Shown one piece after another: positions 14,601-20,750 of a stretch of 42,142 nucleotides of DNA. A program made the translations under genes and the position numbers. The notes under the pieces were generated by a model. That model searched no databases, was not told the origin of the DNA, and was given only the letters and a program-made list of their open reading frames with translations. Positions within the stretch are counted from its first letter, which is position 1, and the number at the start of each line of letters is the position of its first letter. The DNA is from Candidatus Gastranaerophilales bacterium (lineage in GTDB: Bacteria > Cyanobacteriota > Vampirovibrionia > Gastranaerophilales > Gastranaerophilaceae). Location: NCBI GenBank assembly GCA_944323265.1, contig CALURX010000016.1, positions 1-42,142 of the forward strand, given 5' to 3'.

Positions 14601-16634
14601 GTGATTAAGGTACATTTAGATTTTGAAACACGTAGCAAAATAAGCGTTGCAGATGTGGGTCCATGGCGTTACAGTCTGGATCCCTCTACAACGGTCTTAT
14701 GCCTTTGCTATAAAAAAAGTGATAGCGCTAAAGATATGGTAAGCGTTATTACTAAGAAAGATTTTGAGAATTACTTTGATAATCGGGTTCTTGCGGGAGG
14801 TATAATACCCTTTAGTCCGGGACTTGCTAATATAAATCGCTTAGTTGCGTTAGCCGAAAACCCCAATGTCAGATTTTACGCTCATAACTCTATGTTTGAA
14901 TATTGCATGTGGAATAATATTCTGGCTAAAGTATACGGTTTTCCGGAGTTAAAAGACTTTGATCGTTGGGAATGCACAGCCTCAAAGGCGGCAACTCATG
15001 CACTGCCGCGCGCATTAGGTGCTTGCGCTAAAGCCTTACATTTATCGGAAGAAAAGGACGAAACAGGAAAACGTATTATGATGAAACTATCACGTCCGAA
15101 AAAACCGAGTAAAAAAGATCCGTCAATATGGTGCGATAATCCGGAAGATTTTAAAACTCTTTATAAATATTGCGAACAGGACGTAATAGTTGAATCCGCC
15201 ATTGATAATGCTATACCGGAGTTAAACTCTTTTGAGCGTGAAATATGGAAACTGGACCAGAGGATTAACTCCAGAGGTATAAAAATAGATGTTGAAACGT
15301 TAGATATAGCAATACGATTTGTCGATACGTTTAAAAACAAACTCAATGATGAACTCTGCTATTTAACCGGCGGTTTAGTCTCCAAGGCGTCAGAAGTTAA
15401 AAGGCTAACGGAATACTTGCATGACTTTGTTGACAAAAAAGATTTACCGTCTTTAAATGCCGCAAGTATTAATGAATACCTCGCAAACTGTACCGATTCT
15501 AAGATTAAAAGAATTTTAGAAATCAGACAACAGGCTGGTAAGTCCTCGACTTCTAAGCTGGAAAAAATAAAAATGTGTATTTGTCCGGATAACAAAGTAA
15601 GAGATATTCTTGTATATCACGGTGCTTCTACAGGCCGTTGGGCCGGTGCTGGTATTCAGGTTCAAAACTTTCCGAGAGGTGCCGAAGAGTACGACATAGA
15701 CAGCGTAATTGAAACAATCAAACTCAATAATTATGATGTTTTTGCTACGGTATATCCGAATGTTATTGACGCAATAAGCGCTTCATTAAGAGGCTTTTTA
15801 ATCGCAGATACAGGAAAAGACTTTATTGCAGCTGATTATTCAAATATTGAATCGCGTGTGTTGTTCTGGGTTGCCGGTTGTGATAAAGGTCTTACAGCAT
15901 TTAAGCATGGTACGGATATTTATTGCGAATTGGCGACAGAGATTTATAAACGTAAGATTACTAAAAAAGATAAAGAGGAACGCCAATTAGGAAAAACAGG
16001 CGTGCTGGGCTGCGGTTATCAAATGGGAGCGGATCGGTTCAAAGCACAGGTTAAGACAATGACCGGAATGGATATTACAAGAGAGACCGCTGATCTTGTT
16101 GTTAAAACCTACCGTGCAACGTACCCGGAAGTAGTAGCTTGCTGGTATGCGCAGGAAAGAGCAGCAATAAAAGCAGTAAAAGAGCGTGGTCAGTTAATTA
16201 AAGAAGGTCCTATAATGTGGAAAGTTCAAGGACAGTTTTTATATTGCCGTCTGCCGTCCGGACGTTGTATAGCCTATGCAGAGCCGCAAATTAAACCGAT
16301 TGAAACTTCATGGGGTGAGGTTAAAGAACAATTAACCTTTATGGGTGTAAATTCTTTAAGCAAAAAATGGGAACGTCAACATACTTATGGCGGCTCAATC
16401 GTGGAAAACATTGTACAAGCAACGGCTAGGGATTTAATGGCTTACGGAATGAAAAACGTTGAAGCTAAAGGATATAAAATAGCTATGACCGTACATGATG
16501 AAGTCGTTGCGTCTGTTGATGAAGGGTGCGGAGACGTGCAGGAATTTGAAACGCTGTTGTCAACGATACCCCAATGGGCTAAGGGCTGCCCTGTAAAAGC
16601 CGAGGGTTGGCGCGGTAAACGTTATAGAAAATAG
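14601..16634 (+). CDS. Family A DNA polymerase with 3'-5' exonuclease
   Basis: 677 residues, GTG start eleven bases after the DUF2815 stop. The N-terminal proofreading domain has LDFETRS (Asp7, Glu9) and YCEQD (Asp194). The polymerase has motif A ADYSNIESR (Asp412), motif B RQLGKTGVLGCGYQMG (Arg461, Lys465, Tyr473) and motif C VHDE (Asp633). There is no 5'-3' exonuclease. It is the replicative polymerase of the phage, working with the PrimPol-VapE protein. All catalytic residues are present. Confidence 0.9.
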   Translation: MIKVHLDFETRSKISVADVGPWRYSLDPSTTVLCLCYKKSDSAKDMVSVITKKDFENYFDNRVLAGGIIPFSPGLANINRLVALAENPNVRFYAHNSMFEYCMWNNILAKVYGFPELKDFDRWECTASKAATHALPRALGACAKALHLSEEKDETGKRIMMKLSRPKKPSKKDPSIWCDNPEDFKTLYKYCEQDVIVESAIDNAIPELNSFEREIWKLDQRINSRGIKIDVETLDIAIRFVDTFKNKLNDELCYLTGGLVSKASEVKRLTEYLHDFVDKKDLPSLNAASINEYLANCTDSKIKRILEIRQQAGKSSTSKLEKIKMCICPDNKVRDILVYHGASTGRWAGAGIQVQNFPRGAEEYDIDSVIETIKLNNYDVFATVYPNVIDAISASLRGFLIADTGKDFIAADYSNIESRVLFWVAGCDKGLTAFKHGTDIYCELATEIYKRKITKKDKEERQLGKTGVLGCGYQMGADRFKAQVKTMTGMDITRETADLVVKTYRATYPEVVACWYAQERAAIKAVKERGQLIKEGPIMWKVQGQFLYCRLPSGRCIAYAEPQIKPIETSWGEVKEQLTFMGVNSLSKKWERQHTYGGSIVENIVQATARDLMAYGMKNVEAKGYKIAMTVHDEVVASVDEGCGDVQEFETLLSTIPQWAKGCPVKAEGWRGKRYRK

Positions 16635-16644
16635 GAGGGAGTAA

Positions 16645-16830
16645 ATGGGCTGGCAAGCTGAACAGATGTGGCGCAGTTGTTTAAGAAAAAAGTTTTACCG
16701 CTCAAAGCAAATAGCGGAACAAACTGTTAAACGGATTAAGGAAGAGCGGGGCGTTACGTTATATGTGTATGAATGTCCTATATGCGGATATTACCACCTA
16801 ACTAAAAAGCCCAGAAAGGAAAAAGGCTAA
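16645..16830 (+). CDS. Small zinc-ribbon protein
   Basis: 61 residues, basic. CPICGYYHLT near the C-terminus, with an upstream Cys (SCLRKKFYRS), gives a zinc-binding pattern found in small phage proteins next to replication genes. It could bind DNA or RNA. Strong GGAGG, seven bases before ATG. Overlaps the next start by one base. Confidence 0.65.
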   Translation: MGWQAEQMWRSCLRKKFYRSKQIAEQTVKRIKEERGVTLYVYECPICGYYHLTKKPRKEKG

Positions 16831-17087
16831 TGATTACGGTATCGATATTGATAAACGGCCAACCTATTTATACTCGTTCTGCTGTACGTGAAAGCGGTTC
16901 TATAAGTGAAATATGTACGTATAGATGTGATGACGGTTCAATAATTACACATACTTATGATGACGGGGCTGTAACCCTTGCTCATAAAATGCTAGATACG
17001 ATAAAAGAAACTACTAAAGAAGAAAGACAAAAAAGACGATTGGAAGAACTTTTAAAAGTATTTAAACAAAGAAATGGAGTAAGCTAA
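16830..17087 (+). CDS. Hypothetical protein
   Basis: 85 residues: a beta-rich first part with repeated short strands (SEICTYRCDDGSIITHTYDDG), then a charged helix (KETTKEERQKRRLEELLKVF). One-base overlaps at both ends show tight coupling with its neighbours in the replication operon. No family recognised. Confidence 0.55.
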   Translation: MITVSILINGQPIYTRSAVRESGSISEICTYRCDDGSIITHTYDDGAVTLAHKMLDTIKETTKEERQKRRLEELLKVFKQRNGVS

Positions 17088-17524
17088 TGGCATTAAAAGA
17101 AATAAAAAATGAAAAAGACGGAAACAATATAGAAGCAATCATATTTAATCGGATCAAGCGGCACATATTTATGCTGTATCCGTTTGCTGATGTGGAAGTG
17201 AGGATTGTTTCAATCTTACAGGAAGAAGGATATAGAGACGGCATATATGTTTTTTTGGTATCGGAAGGCATTAACCTTGTCATGAGAATACCGGCAGAGT
17301 ATTTAATAAAGATGATTACACAGGAATTTTACAATCCGTTTTTTGAAGATTCTTTGAGAGAAATATTAAAAAGTTATATTGCAGAATCAGAGAACTATAA
17401 AAAAGGGGCAAAATCCGAAGCGAAAATGACCGACAACAAGCTTAAACCATGTTTATATGTATATTTTAAGTCTGAAAAGCCGGGTGTCTTAAAACGCCTG
17501 CTAGGGGGTTTAAAATTATGGTAA
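17087..17524 (+). CDS. Hypothetical protein
   Basis: 145 residues, mixed alpha/beta, basic C-terminus (EKPGVLKRLLGGLKLW). No recognised motif. It overlaps the preceding gene by one base and the RuvC-like gene by seven, so it is part of the same replication and recombination transcript. Confidence 0.55.
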   Translation: MALKEIKNEKDGNNIEAIIFNRIKRHIFMLYPFADVEVRIVSILQEEGYRDGIYVFLVSEGINLVMRIPAEYLIKMITQEFYNPFFEDSLREILKSYIAESENYKKGAKSEAKMTDNKLKPCLYVYFKSEKPGVLKRLLGGLKLW

Positions 17525-18009
17525 GAATATTGGGTATTGATCCAGGCCAACATGGCGGCTTTTGTTTTATGGATTTAAACGGACAACCCGAGCCTTATGC
17601 CTACAACAAATTGACTGTATTAGACATAGCCTCTAAGCTTATCAATGAGAAAATTTTAGCGCAAATGTTTGACGATAGAATTATTGCTTACATTGAACAG
17701 GTGCATTCAATGCCTCATGACGGCAAAGCCTCTGCATTTTCTTTTGGAAAAAATTTTGGTATGTGGCTTGGTATACTAACTGCTTTGAAAATACCTTACT
17801 ATGAAATTCCCCCGGCTACATGGCAAGCTGGTTTAAAATTGAGAATAAGGGGGAAGGAATACAGAGAAAAGAAAAAAGCTCTTAAAGAAGCCGCACAGAA
17901 ACGCTGGCCGGAATGCAATTTAACTTACGATACCTGTGACGCTGTACTAATAGCAGAATATGGAAGACAGAAAACAATAGCAGAAAGAAAAGCCGCTAAC
18001 ATTCACTAG
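17518..18009 (+). CDS. RuvC-like Holliday junction resolvase
   Basis: 163 residues with an RNase H-like fold. ILGIDPG supplies the first catalytic Asp (residue 7), YIEQVHSMP the Glu (~60), and YDTCDAVLIAEYG the C-terminal Asp pair. It should cut branched DNA made during replication and recombination, before packaging. The stop codon TAG lies inside the terminator hairpin. Last gene of the rightward block. Confidence 0.85.
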   Translation: MVRILGIDPGQHGGFCFMDLNGQPEPYAYNKLTVLDIASKLINEKILAQMFDDRIIAYIEQVHSMPHDGKASAFSFGKNFGMWLGILTALKIPYYEIPPATWQAGLKLRIRGKEYREKKKALKEAAQKRWPECNLTYDTCDAVLIAEYGRQKTIAERKAANIH

Positions 18010-18021
18010 CGGCTTTATTTT
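17988..18021. terminator. Bidirectional terminator between convergent operons
   Basis: AAAGCCGCTA and TAGCGGCTTT (second arm 18007-18016) form a ten-pair stem with an eight-base loop. ATTTT follows on the plus strand and TTTTCTTT on the minus strand. It separates the rightward replication operon from the leftward lysis genes. Confidence 0.8.
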
Positions 18022-18033
18022 CAAATCAGCATA

Positions 18034-18270
18034 TTAATTATATTTTTTAAACTTTTTAATCAGTTTAAGTAGTTTTTTTCTGTCATCTTCTGCCATTTTT
18101 GAAGCGTACTTCATATACAAAAAAATAATGTCTTCGGCTATATCCGTAGCCTCTTGTAACTTTTTAGCGTCTTTTATGGCGTATGTTTCCGCTTGTTTTT
18201 CCGTTCTGGTTTTTCCAAAATTAAACCCGGCAGTAACGGAATCAAAAAAGGCTTTGAGGGCTAAAAACAT
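18034..18270 (-). CDS. Hypothetical small protein of the lysis module
   Basis: 78 residues. A short amphipathic N-terminus (MFLALKAFFDSV) is followed by a long Lys- and Ala-rich helix (QAETYAIKDAKKLQEATDIAEDI). No clear membrane-spanning segment. It overlaps the upstream gene by one base. Its position next to the amidase suggests an accessory lysis role, but I do not recognise the family. Confidence 0.5.
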   Translation of the reverse strand: MFLALKAFFDSVTAGFNFGKTRTEKQAETYAIKDAKKLQEATDIAEDIIFLYMKYASKMAEDDRKKLLKLIKKFKKYN

Positions 18271-18497
18271 TAGCCCTCTACCCCGTCAATTTTATCAGCT
18301 AAGTCAAGCAAAAATTCTTTTGCAGTTTGCAAAATCGGGATAATAGCTTTAAGAACATTGTTACCGTATTTGTTAATCGCATTAATAGCGAAAGTAAATA
18401 CGTGTTCAATGGAATCTTTTGTTACGTCTTCTGCAAGTTCCAGAGCTTCCTGTTTAGCGTCTTCTTTTAACCCTTCTTTCAATTCTTCATCTGCCAT
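18270..18497 (-). CDS. Hypothetical helical protein of the lysis module
   Basis: I chose the ATG at 18497, behind CAGGAGGTAGAAAC, rather than the longer frame to 18548, which would translate the leader motif. 75 residues: acidic N-terminal helix (ADEELKEGLKEDAKQEALELAEDV), then an amphipathic hydrophobic segment (VLKAIIPILQTAKEFLLDLA). It may associate with membranes. No known holin or spanin signature. Confidence 0.5.
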   Translation of the reverse strand: MADEELKEGLKEDAKQEALELAEDVTKDSIEHVFTFAINAINKYGNNVLKAIIPILQTAKEFLLDLADKIDGVEG

Positions 18498-18511
18498 GTT
18501 TCTACCTCCTG

Positions 18512-18530
18512 TTTTTAGTTCGACAATTAT
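18512..18530 (-). promoter_or_regulatory. Leader motif inside the end of the amidase gene
   Basis: On the minus strand TATAATTGTCGAACTAAAAA, followed by CAGGAGG and the ATG at 18497. It overlaps the amidase stop region. TATAAT abuts the motif, but no -35 is evident. Confidence 0.5.
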
Positions 18531-19009
18531 ATTTTCAACAAATACCAACGTATTTTATTTCGTATAAATCCGCCTACTTCGTTCTTTTTAACTTCCGGGT
18601 ATGGCGGTAGATAAGTAATATCTATTTTCCCATGACTTGCAGTTTTAGGGTGATTAAGCCCAAACTCATAATGCGTCATAATATTTTCAAGCGGAATATC
18701 ATATTTTTTTGATAGTTCCGCACATAACTTAAAGCAAGCTTCTAATTGCACCGGAGTTATAGGATATTTACCGCAATTATTTTGAGAAACAAAACCCGCC
18801 ATAGCGCACATACTTACGCCTATTGCTCCTGTATTCCCACCGCCTGTATGGGCGGCATACTTTCCGTCATTACAATTTTCGTTATCTTCGGGCCTATATT
18901 TTCCTTCATGCTTTTGCCCTTCGCCGTCAATTAAAAAATGATAATGTTCCAGATCAGTAGCATTCGGTTTATATGTCCCAGCCGTCCAGTGAATTATGAT
19001 TTTATTCAT
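18527..19009 (-). CDS. Endolysin: N-acetylmuramoyl-L-alanine amidase
   Basis: I chose the ATG at 19009, six bases after AGGTG; a GTG at 19018 is the alternative. About 160 residues, a single Amidase_2/PGRP-like domain: IIIHWTAG (first zinc His), HYHFLIDGEGQ, NTGAIGVSMCAMAG, and MTHYEFGL...KIDITYLPPY near the second ligand site. It cuts the bond between MurNAc and L-Ala. There is no cell-wall-binding domain and no signal peptide, so a holin must release it. The single-domain form fits a Gram-negative host. Confidence 0.85.
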   Translation of the reverse strand: MNKIIIHWTAGTYKPNATDLEHYHFLIDGEGQKHEGKYRPEDNENCNDGKYAAHTGGGNTGAIGVSMCAMAGFVSQNNCGKYPITPVQLEACFKLCAELSKKYDIPLENIMTHYEFGLNHPKTASHGKIDITYLPPYPEVKKNEVGGFIRNKIRWYLLKI

Positions 19010-19247
19010 GCTTTTCACCTATTAACTTATCGTAGATTTTATCAATTTTAATTTGAATATCGGATATTTGAGTTCTGAAATGTTCACTTGTTTCTTTCGT
19101 TGCGTACTTTTTTTCTACCTCATCAAGAATCTCTCTGTGTACTTTTTCAAGCTTTTCCGTTCTAACAAATACATTCATTTGTAGTAGATATAACAATACG
19201 CATGTAGCTATAAACGGTATGTATTCTCTAATAACCTCTATCTCCAC
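19002..19247 (-). CDS. Single-pass membrane protein, candidate holin
   Basis: 81 residues from a GTG start. One hydrophobic segment near the N-terminus (YIPFIATCVLLYLLQM, ~residues 9-25) is followed by a charged coiled-coil (KLEKVHREILDEVEKKYATKE...). It is the first gene of the lysis transcript and overlaps the amidase start. The topology is like XhlA-type or single-pass holins. A holin role is inferred from position and topology. Confidence 0.5.
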   Translation of the reverse strand: MEIEVIREYIPFIATCVLLYLLQMNVFVRTEKLEKVHREILDEVEKKYATKETSEHFRTQISDIQIKIDKIYDKLIGEKHE

Positions 19248-19262
19248 GATAAAACCTGCAAA

Positions 19263-19308
19263 TTGTGTTCGACACTTATATTATGTCTTATTTTTACAGC
19301 AATATCAA
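19263..19308 (-). promoter_or_regulatory. Lysis promoter with leader motif at the start site
   Basis: On the minus strand TTGATA (19308-19303), 17 bases, CATAAT (19285-19280), and then TGTCGAACACAA (from ~19274), which falls at the expected transcription start. It gives the lysis genes their own promoter, apart from the main late operon. Confidence 0.6.
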
Positions 19309-19337
19309 TAGGTTAAGCGAAAAATTTTACAAAAGAA

Positions 19338-19892
19338 CTAGCCGAAATTCCATTTTTCTTTTAGCTTATTTACGTTTATCGCAATTTCCGGGTTAGCCAA
19401 ATCATCATCAGATATAGAATTTAAGTAAGCTCTGGCCGCTTTGTAACTGTTGAATGCTTCAATTAATGAAACTCGTTTTTGTTCTTGCTCTCTTAGTTCT
19501 TGTAACTTTCCGTTCATTCCCGTTAATGAGCGTATCACCTTTGTGAAATATGCGCCCGGAACTCTTGGGGTAAAATCCTTAGTTCTTACCATAGCTTCCC
19601 AAGCATTCAAAGCACCGTATCTCTTAATTACAGAGCGCGGATTATACACTCTCCAGCTTTCCAGAACACTAACTAAATAATTCCAATCATCTTTAGAAAG
19701 TTTTTTGTAATTTTCGGCTTCGTCCTGCTCATGACATGAATACCTTGTAATACTTTCATGATCTTGATCATGGCATGATACATGACTATGACATGATGTT
19801 AAATCCTCTTCTATATGACATGATAACATGTCATGATAACAAGAAACGTCAATTTTTTCTAAACCGTTTAATACCGCTGCATTTAAAGCCAT
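19338..19892 (-). CDS. Hypothetical protein with internal CATG repeats, replication-initiator-like layout
   Basis: I chose the ATG at 19892, behind GGGAGG; 184 residues. Residues ~12-60 contain SCH four times (MLSCHIEEDLTSCH, HVSCHDQD, RYSCHEQD), each encoded by TCATGtCAT. The C-terminal part (LSKDDWNYLVSVLESW, NPRSVIKRYGALNAWEAM, PGAYFTKVIRSLTG) looks like a winged or helical DNA-binding domain, but I do not recognise the family. DNA repeats inside the N-terminal coding region recall initiator genes that carry their own origin (lambda O). Candidate antisense RNA over its leader adds to this. Function unproven. Confidence 0.5.
   Translation of the reverse strand: MALNAAVLNGLEKIDVSCYHDMLSCHIEEDLTSCHSHVSCHDQDHESITRYSCHEQDEAENYKKLSKDDWNYLVSVLESWRVYNPRSVIKRYGALNAWEAMVRTKDFTPRVPGAYFTKVIRSLTGMNGKLQELREQEQKRVSLIEAFNSYKAARAYLNSISDDDLANPEIAINVNKLKEKWNFG
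19729..19840. repeat. CATG-rich repeats inside the gene at 19338-19892
   Basis: ATGACATGA-type units occur at 19729-19739, through 19755-19798, and at 19813-19840. The last includes the inverted repeat ATGACATG-ATAA-CATGTCAT. About ten CATG occur in 110 bases. They encode the SCH repeats, so selection could be on DNA (iterons or operator) or on protein (metal binding). Confidence 0.5.
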
Positions 19893-19928
19893 TTTTCTAC
19901 CTCCCTCAAAATTTTGCATAAAAAGCTA

Positions 19929-19957
19929 TTGACCAAGTAGAAAAACCGTTGTATAAT
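19929..19957 (+). promoter_or_regulatory. Consensus promoter inside the leader of the leftward gene
   Basis: TTGACC (19929-19934), 17 bases, TATAAT (19952-19957). It points away from the leftward gene and towards a terminator 22 bases further on, so it would make only a very short RNA unless read through. Confidence 0.65.
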
Positions 19958-19963
19958 TAAATT

Positions 19964-20005
19964 GCGAATTTTAATTAAGGTTTTGGTTTTTCCAAGGCCT
20001 TTTTT
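19964..20005 (+). ncRNA. Candidate short antisense RNA (~42 nt)
   Basis: It runs from the expected start near 19964 to an intrinsic terminator: GGTTTTGG (19979-19986) and CCAAGGCC (19992-19999), eight pairs including two G-U, then TTTTTT. The hairpin works only on the plus strand, because the G-U pairs become C-A on the other. The RNA is complementary to the leader of the leftward mRNA starting near 20070, the arrangement of plasmid copy-control RNAs. Confidence 0.45.
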
Positions 20006-20075
20006 CATATTTAATTTTTCGTTTTGCGTTAATTTGCGTTAATCTACATTTACAAACGTTCACAAAACATGCATG

Positions 20076-20126
20076 AGTTTAGCAAGCATGGTATACTCTT
20101 GTCAAGAGGTTAAAAAAATTTACAAT
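20076..20126. promoter_or_regulatory. Divergent promoters sharing a palindromic -35 region
   Basis: Leftward: TTGACA (20105-20100), 18 bases, TAAACT (20081-20076). Rightward: TTGTCA (20099-20104), 16 bases, TACAAT (20121-20126). Both -35 boxes lie in the palindrome CTCTTGTCAAGAG. Nearby CATGCATG and GCATGG match the CATG repeats inside the leftward gene, so that protein may regulate here. Confidence 0.5.
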
Positions 20127-20155
20127 AGTTTGAAAAAGTTTAGGAAAGTTTGAGA

Positions 20156-20710
20156 ATGGAAAAGTTAGAACTATCGGCGCAAGACTTAATGAGATTGCTT
20201 AATTGGAAAAAATCAAAGGCATATTATTGGATTAATTCCGGAAAGTTTGAAACTGTTGAACGGGCAGACGGTTTAAAAGCCCTGTTGACAAGAGAAGATA
20301 TAGAACGATATAAAACTTCGGAAAATTCTGAAAATTTTGAAACTGTTTCAAATTCGTTTGAAAATGTTTCAAATAGTTCAACTAATTCCGAAAATGTTTT
20401 AGATGTAGAGTTTGAAAATGTTTCAAAAAGTTTACAAAGTTCTAAAATGTCTGAAATGAAAATTTTGGGAGACGCAATAAATGCTCTTAAATGGGCATTA
20501 GAAAATTCCGGACAACAAACAAAGCTATTAACAGATAGCGCTAGAATAACGGAAGAGAAGTATTTTGAACTCAATGCAGATTATCAAACTTTATCAATTA
20601 AACATGAAGACCTTTTGAAAAAGTTTGAAACTTTAGAGTTGGAAAATTCCGCACTTAAAAAGCAAATTGAAGAACTCAAATCGTCATGGAGTTATAAGCT
20701 ATTCCACTAA
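20156..20710 (+). CDS. HTH protein with coiled-coil and internal palindromes
   Basis: I chose the ATG at 20156, eight bases after AGGAAA; 184 residues. Residues ~5-52 look like a MerR/excisionase-type DNA-binding domain (LSAQDLMRLLNWKKSKAYYWINSGKFETV...TREDIERY). A low-complexity linker repeats FE(T/N)VS(N/K)S. The C-terminal half is a coiled-coil (YFELNADYQTLSIKHEDLL...LELENSALKKQIEELKSS), so it probably forms dimers or fibres. The linker codons form repeated palindromes. The layout recalls plasmid replication or partition accessory proteins. Family not identified. Confidence 0.55.
   Translation: MEKLELSAQDLMRLLNWKKSKAYYWINSGKFETVERADGLKALLTREDIERYKTSENSENFETVSNSFENVSNSSTNSENVLDVEFENVSKSLQSSKMSEMKILGDAINALKWALENSGQQTKLLTDSARITEEKYFELNADYQTLSIKHEDLLKKFETLELENSALKKQIEELKSSWSYKLFH
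20336..20427. repeat. Three palindromes TTTGAAA-n-TGTTTCAAA in coding DNA
   Basis: TTTGAAACTGTTTCAAA at 20336-20352 and TTTGAAAATGTTTCAAA at 20357-20373 and 20411-20427. The first two are 21 bases apart, two helical turns, on the same face of DNA. They encode the FE(T/N)VS repeats. They could be binding sites of the protein itself. Confidence 0.5.
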
Positions 20711-20711
20711 A

Positions 20712-20739
20712 GAAAACGGAGGCAGTTTAACCGCCTCCG
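20712..20739 (-). terminator. Terminator at the end of the late/DGR operon
   Basis: CGGAGGC (20717-20723) and GCCTCCG (20733-20739) form a GC-rich stem. On the minus strand it is followed by TTTTCTTT, so it ends the leftward transcript after the reverse transcriptase. On the plus strand there is no T run. Confidence 0.75.
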
Positions 20740-20750
20740 AAACACGAGGA

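Noticed and set aside
19929-20155. Promoter 19929-19957 as the main promoter of the HTH gene
   Set aside because: A terminator with a T run follows after 22 bases, and a closer promoter at 20099-20126 explains the gene better.
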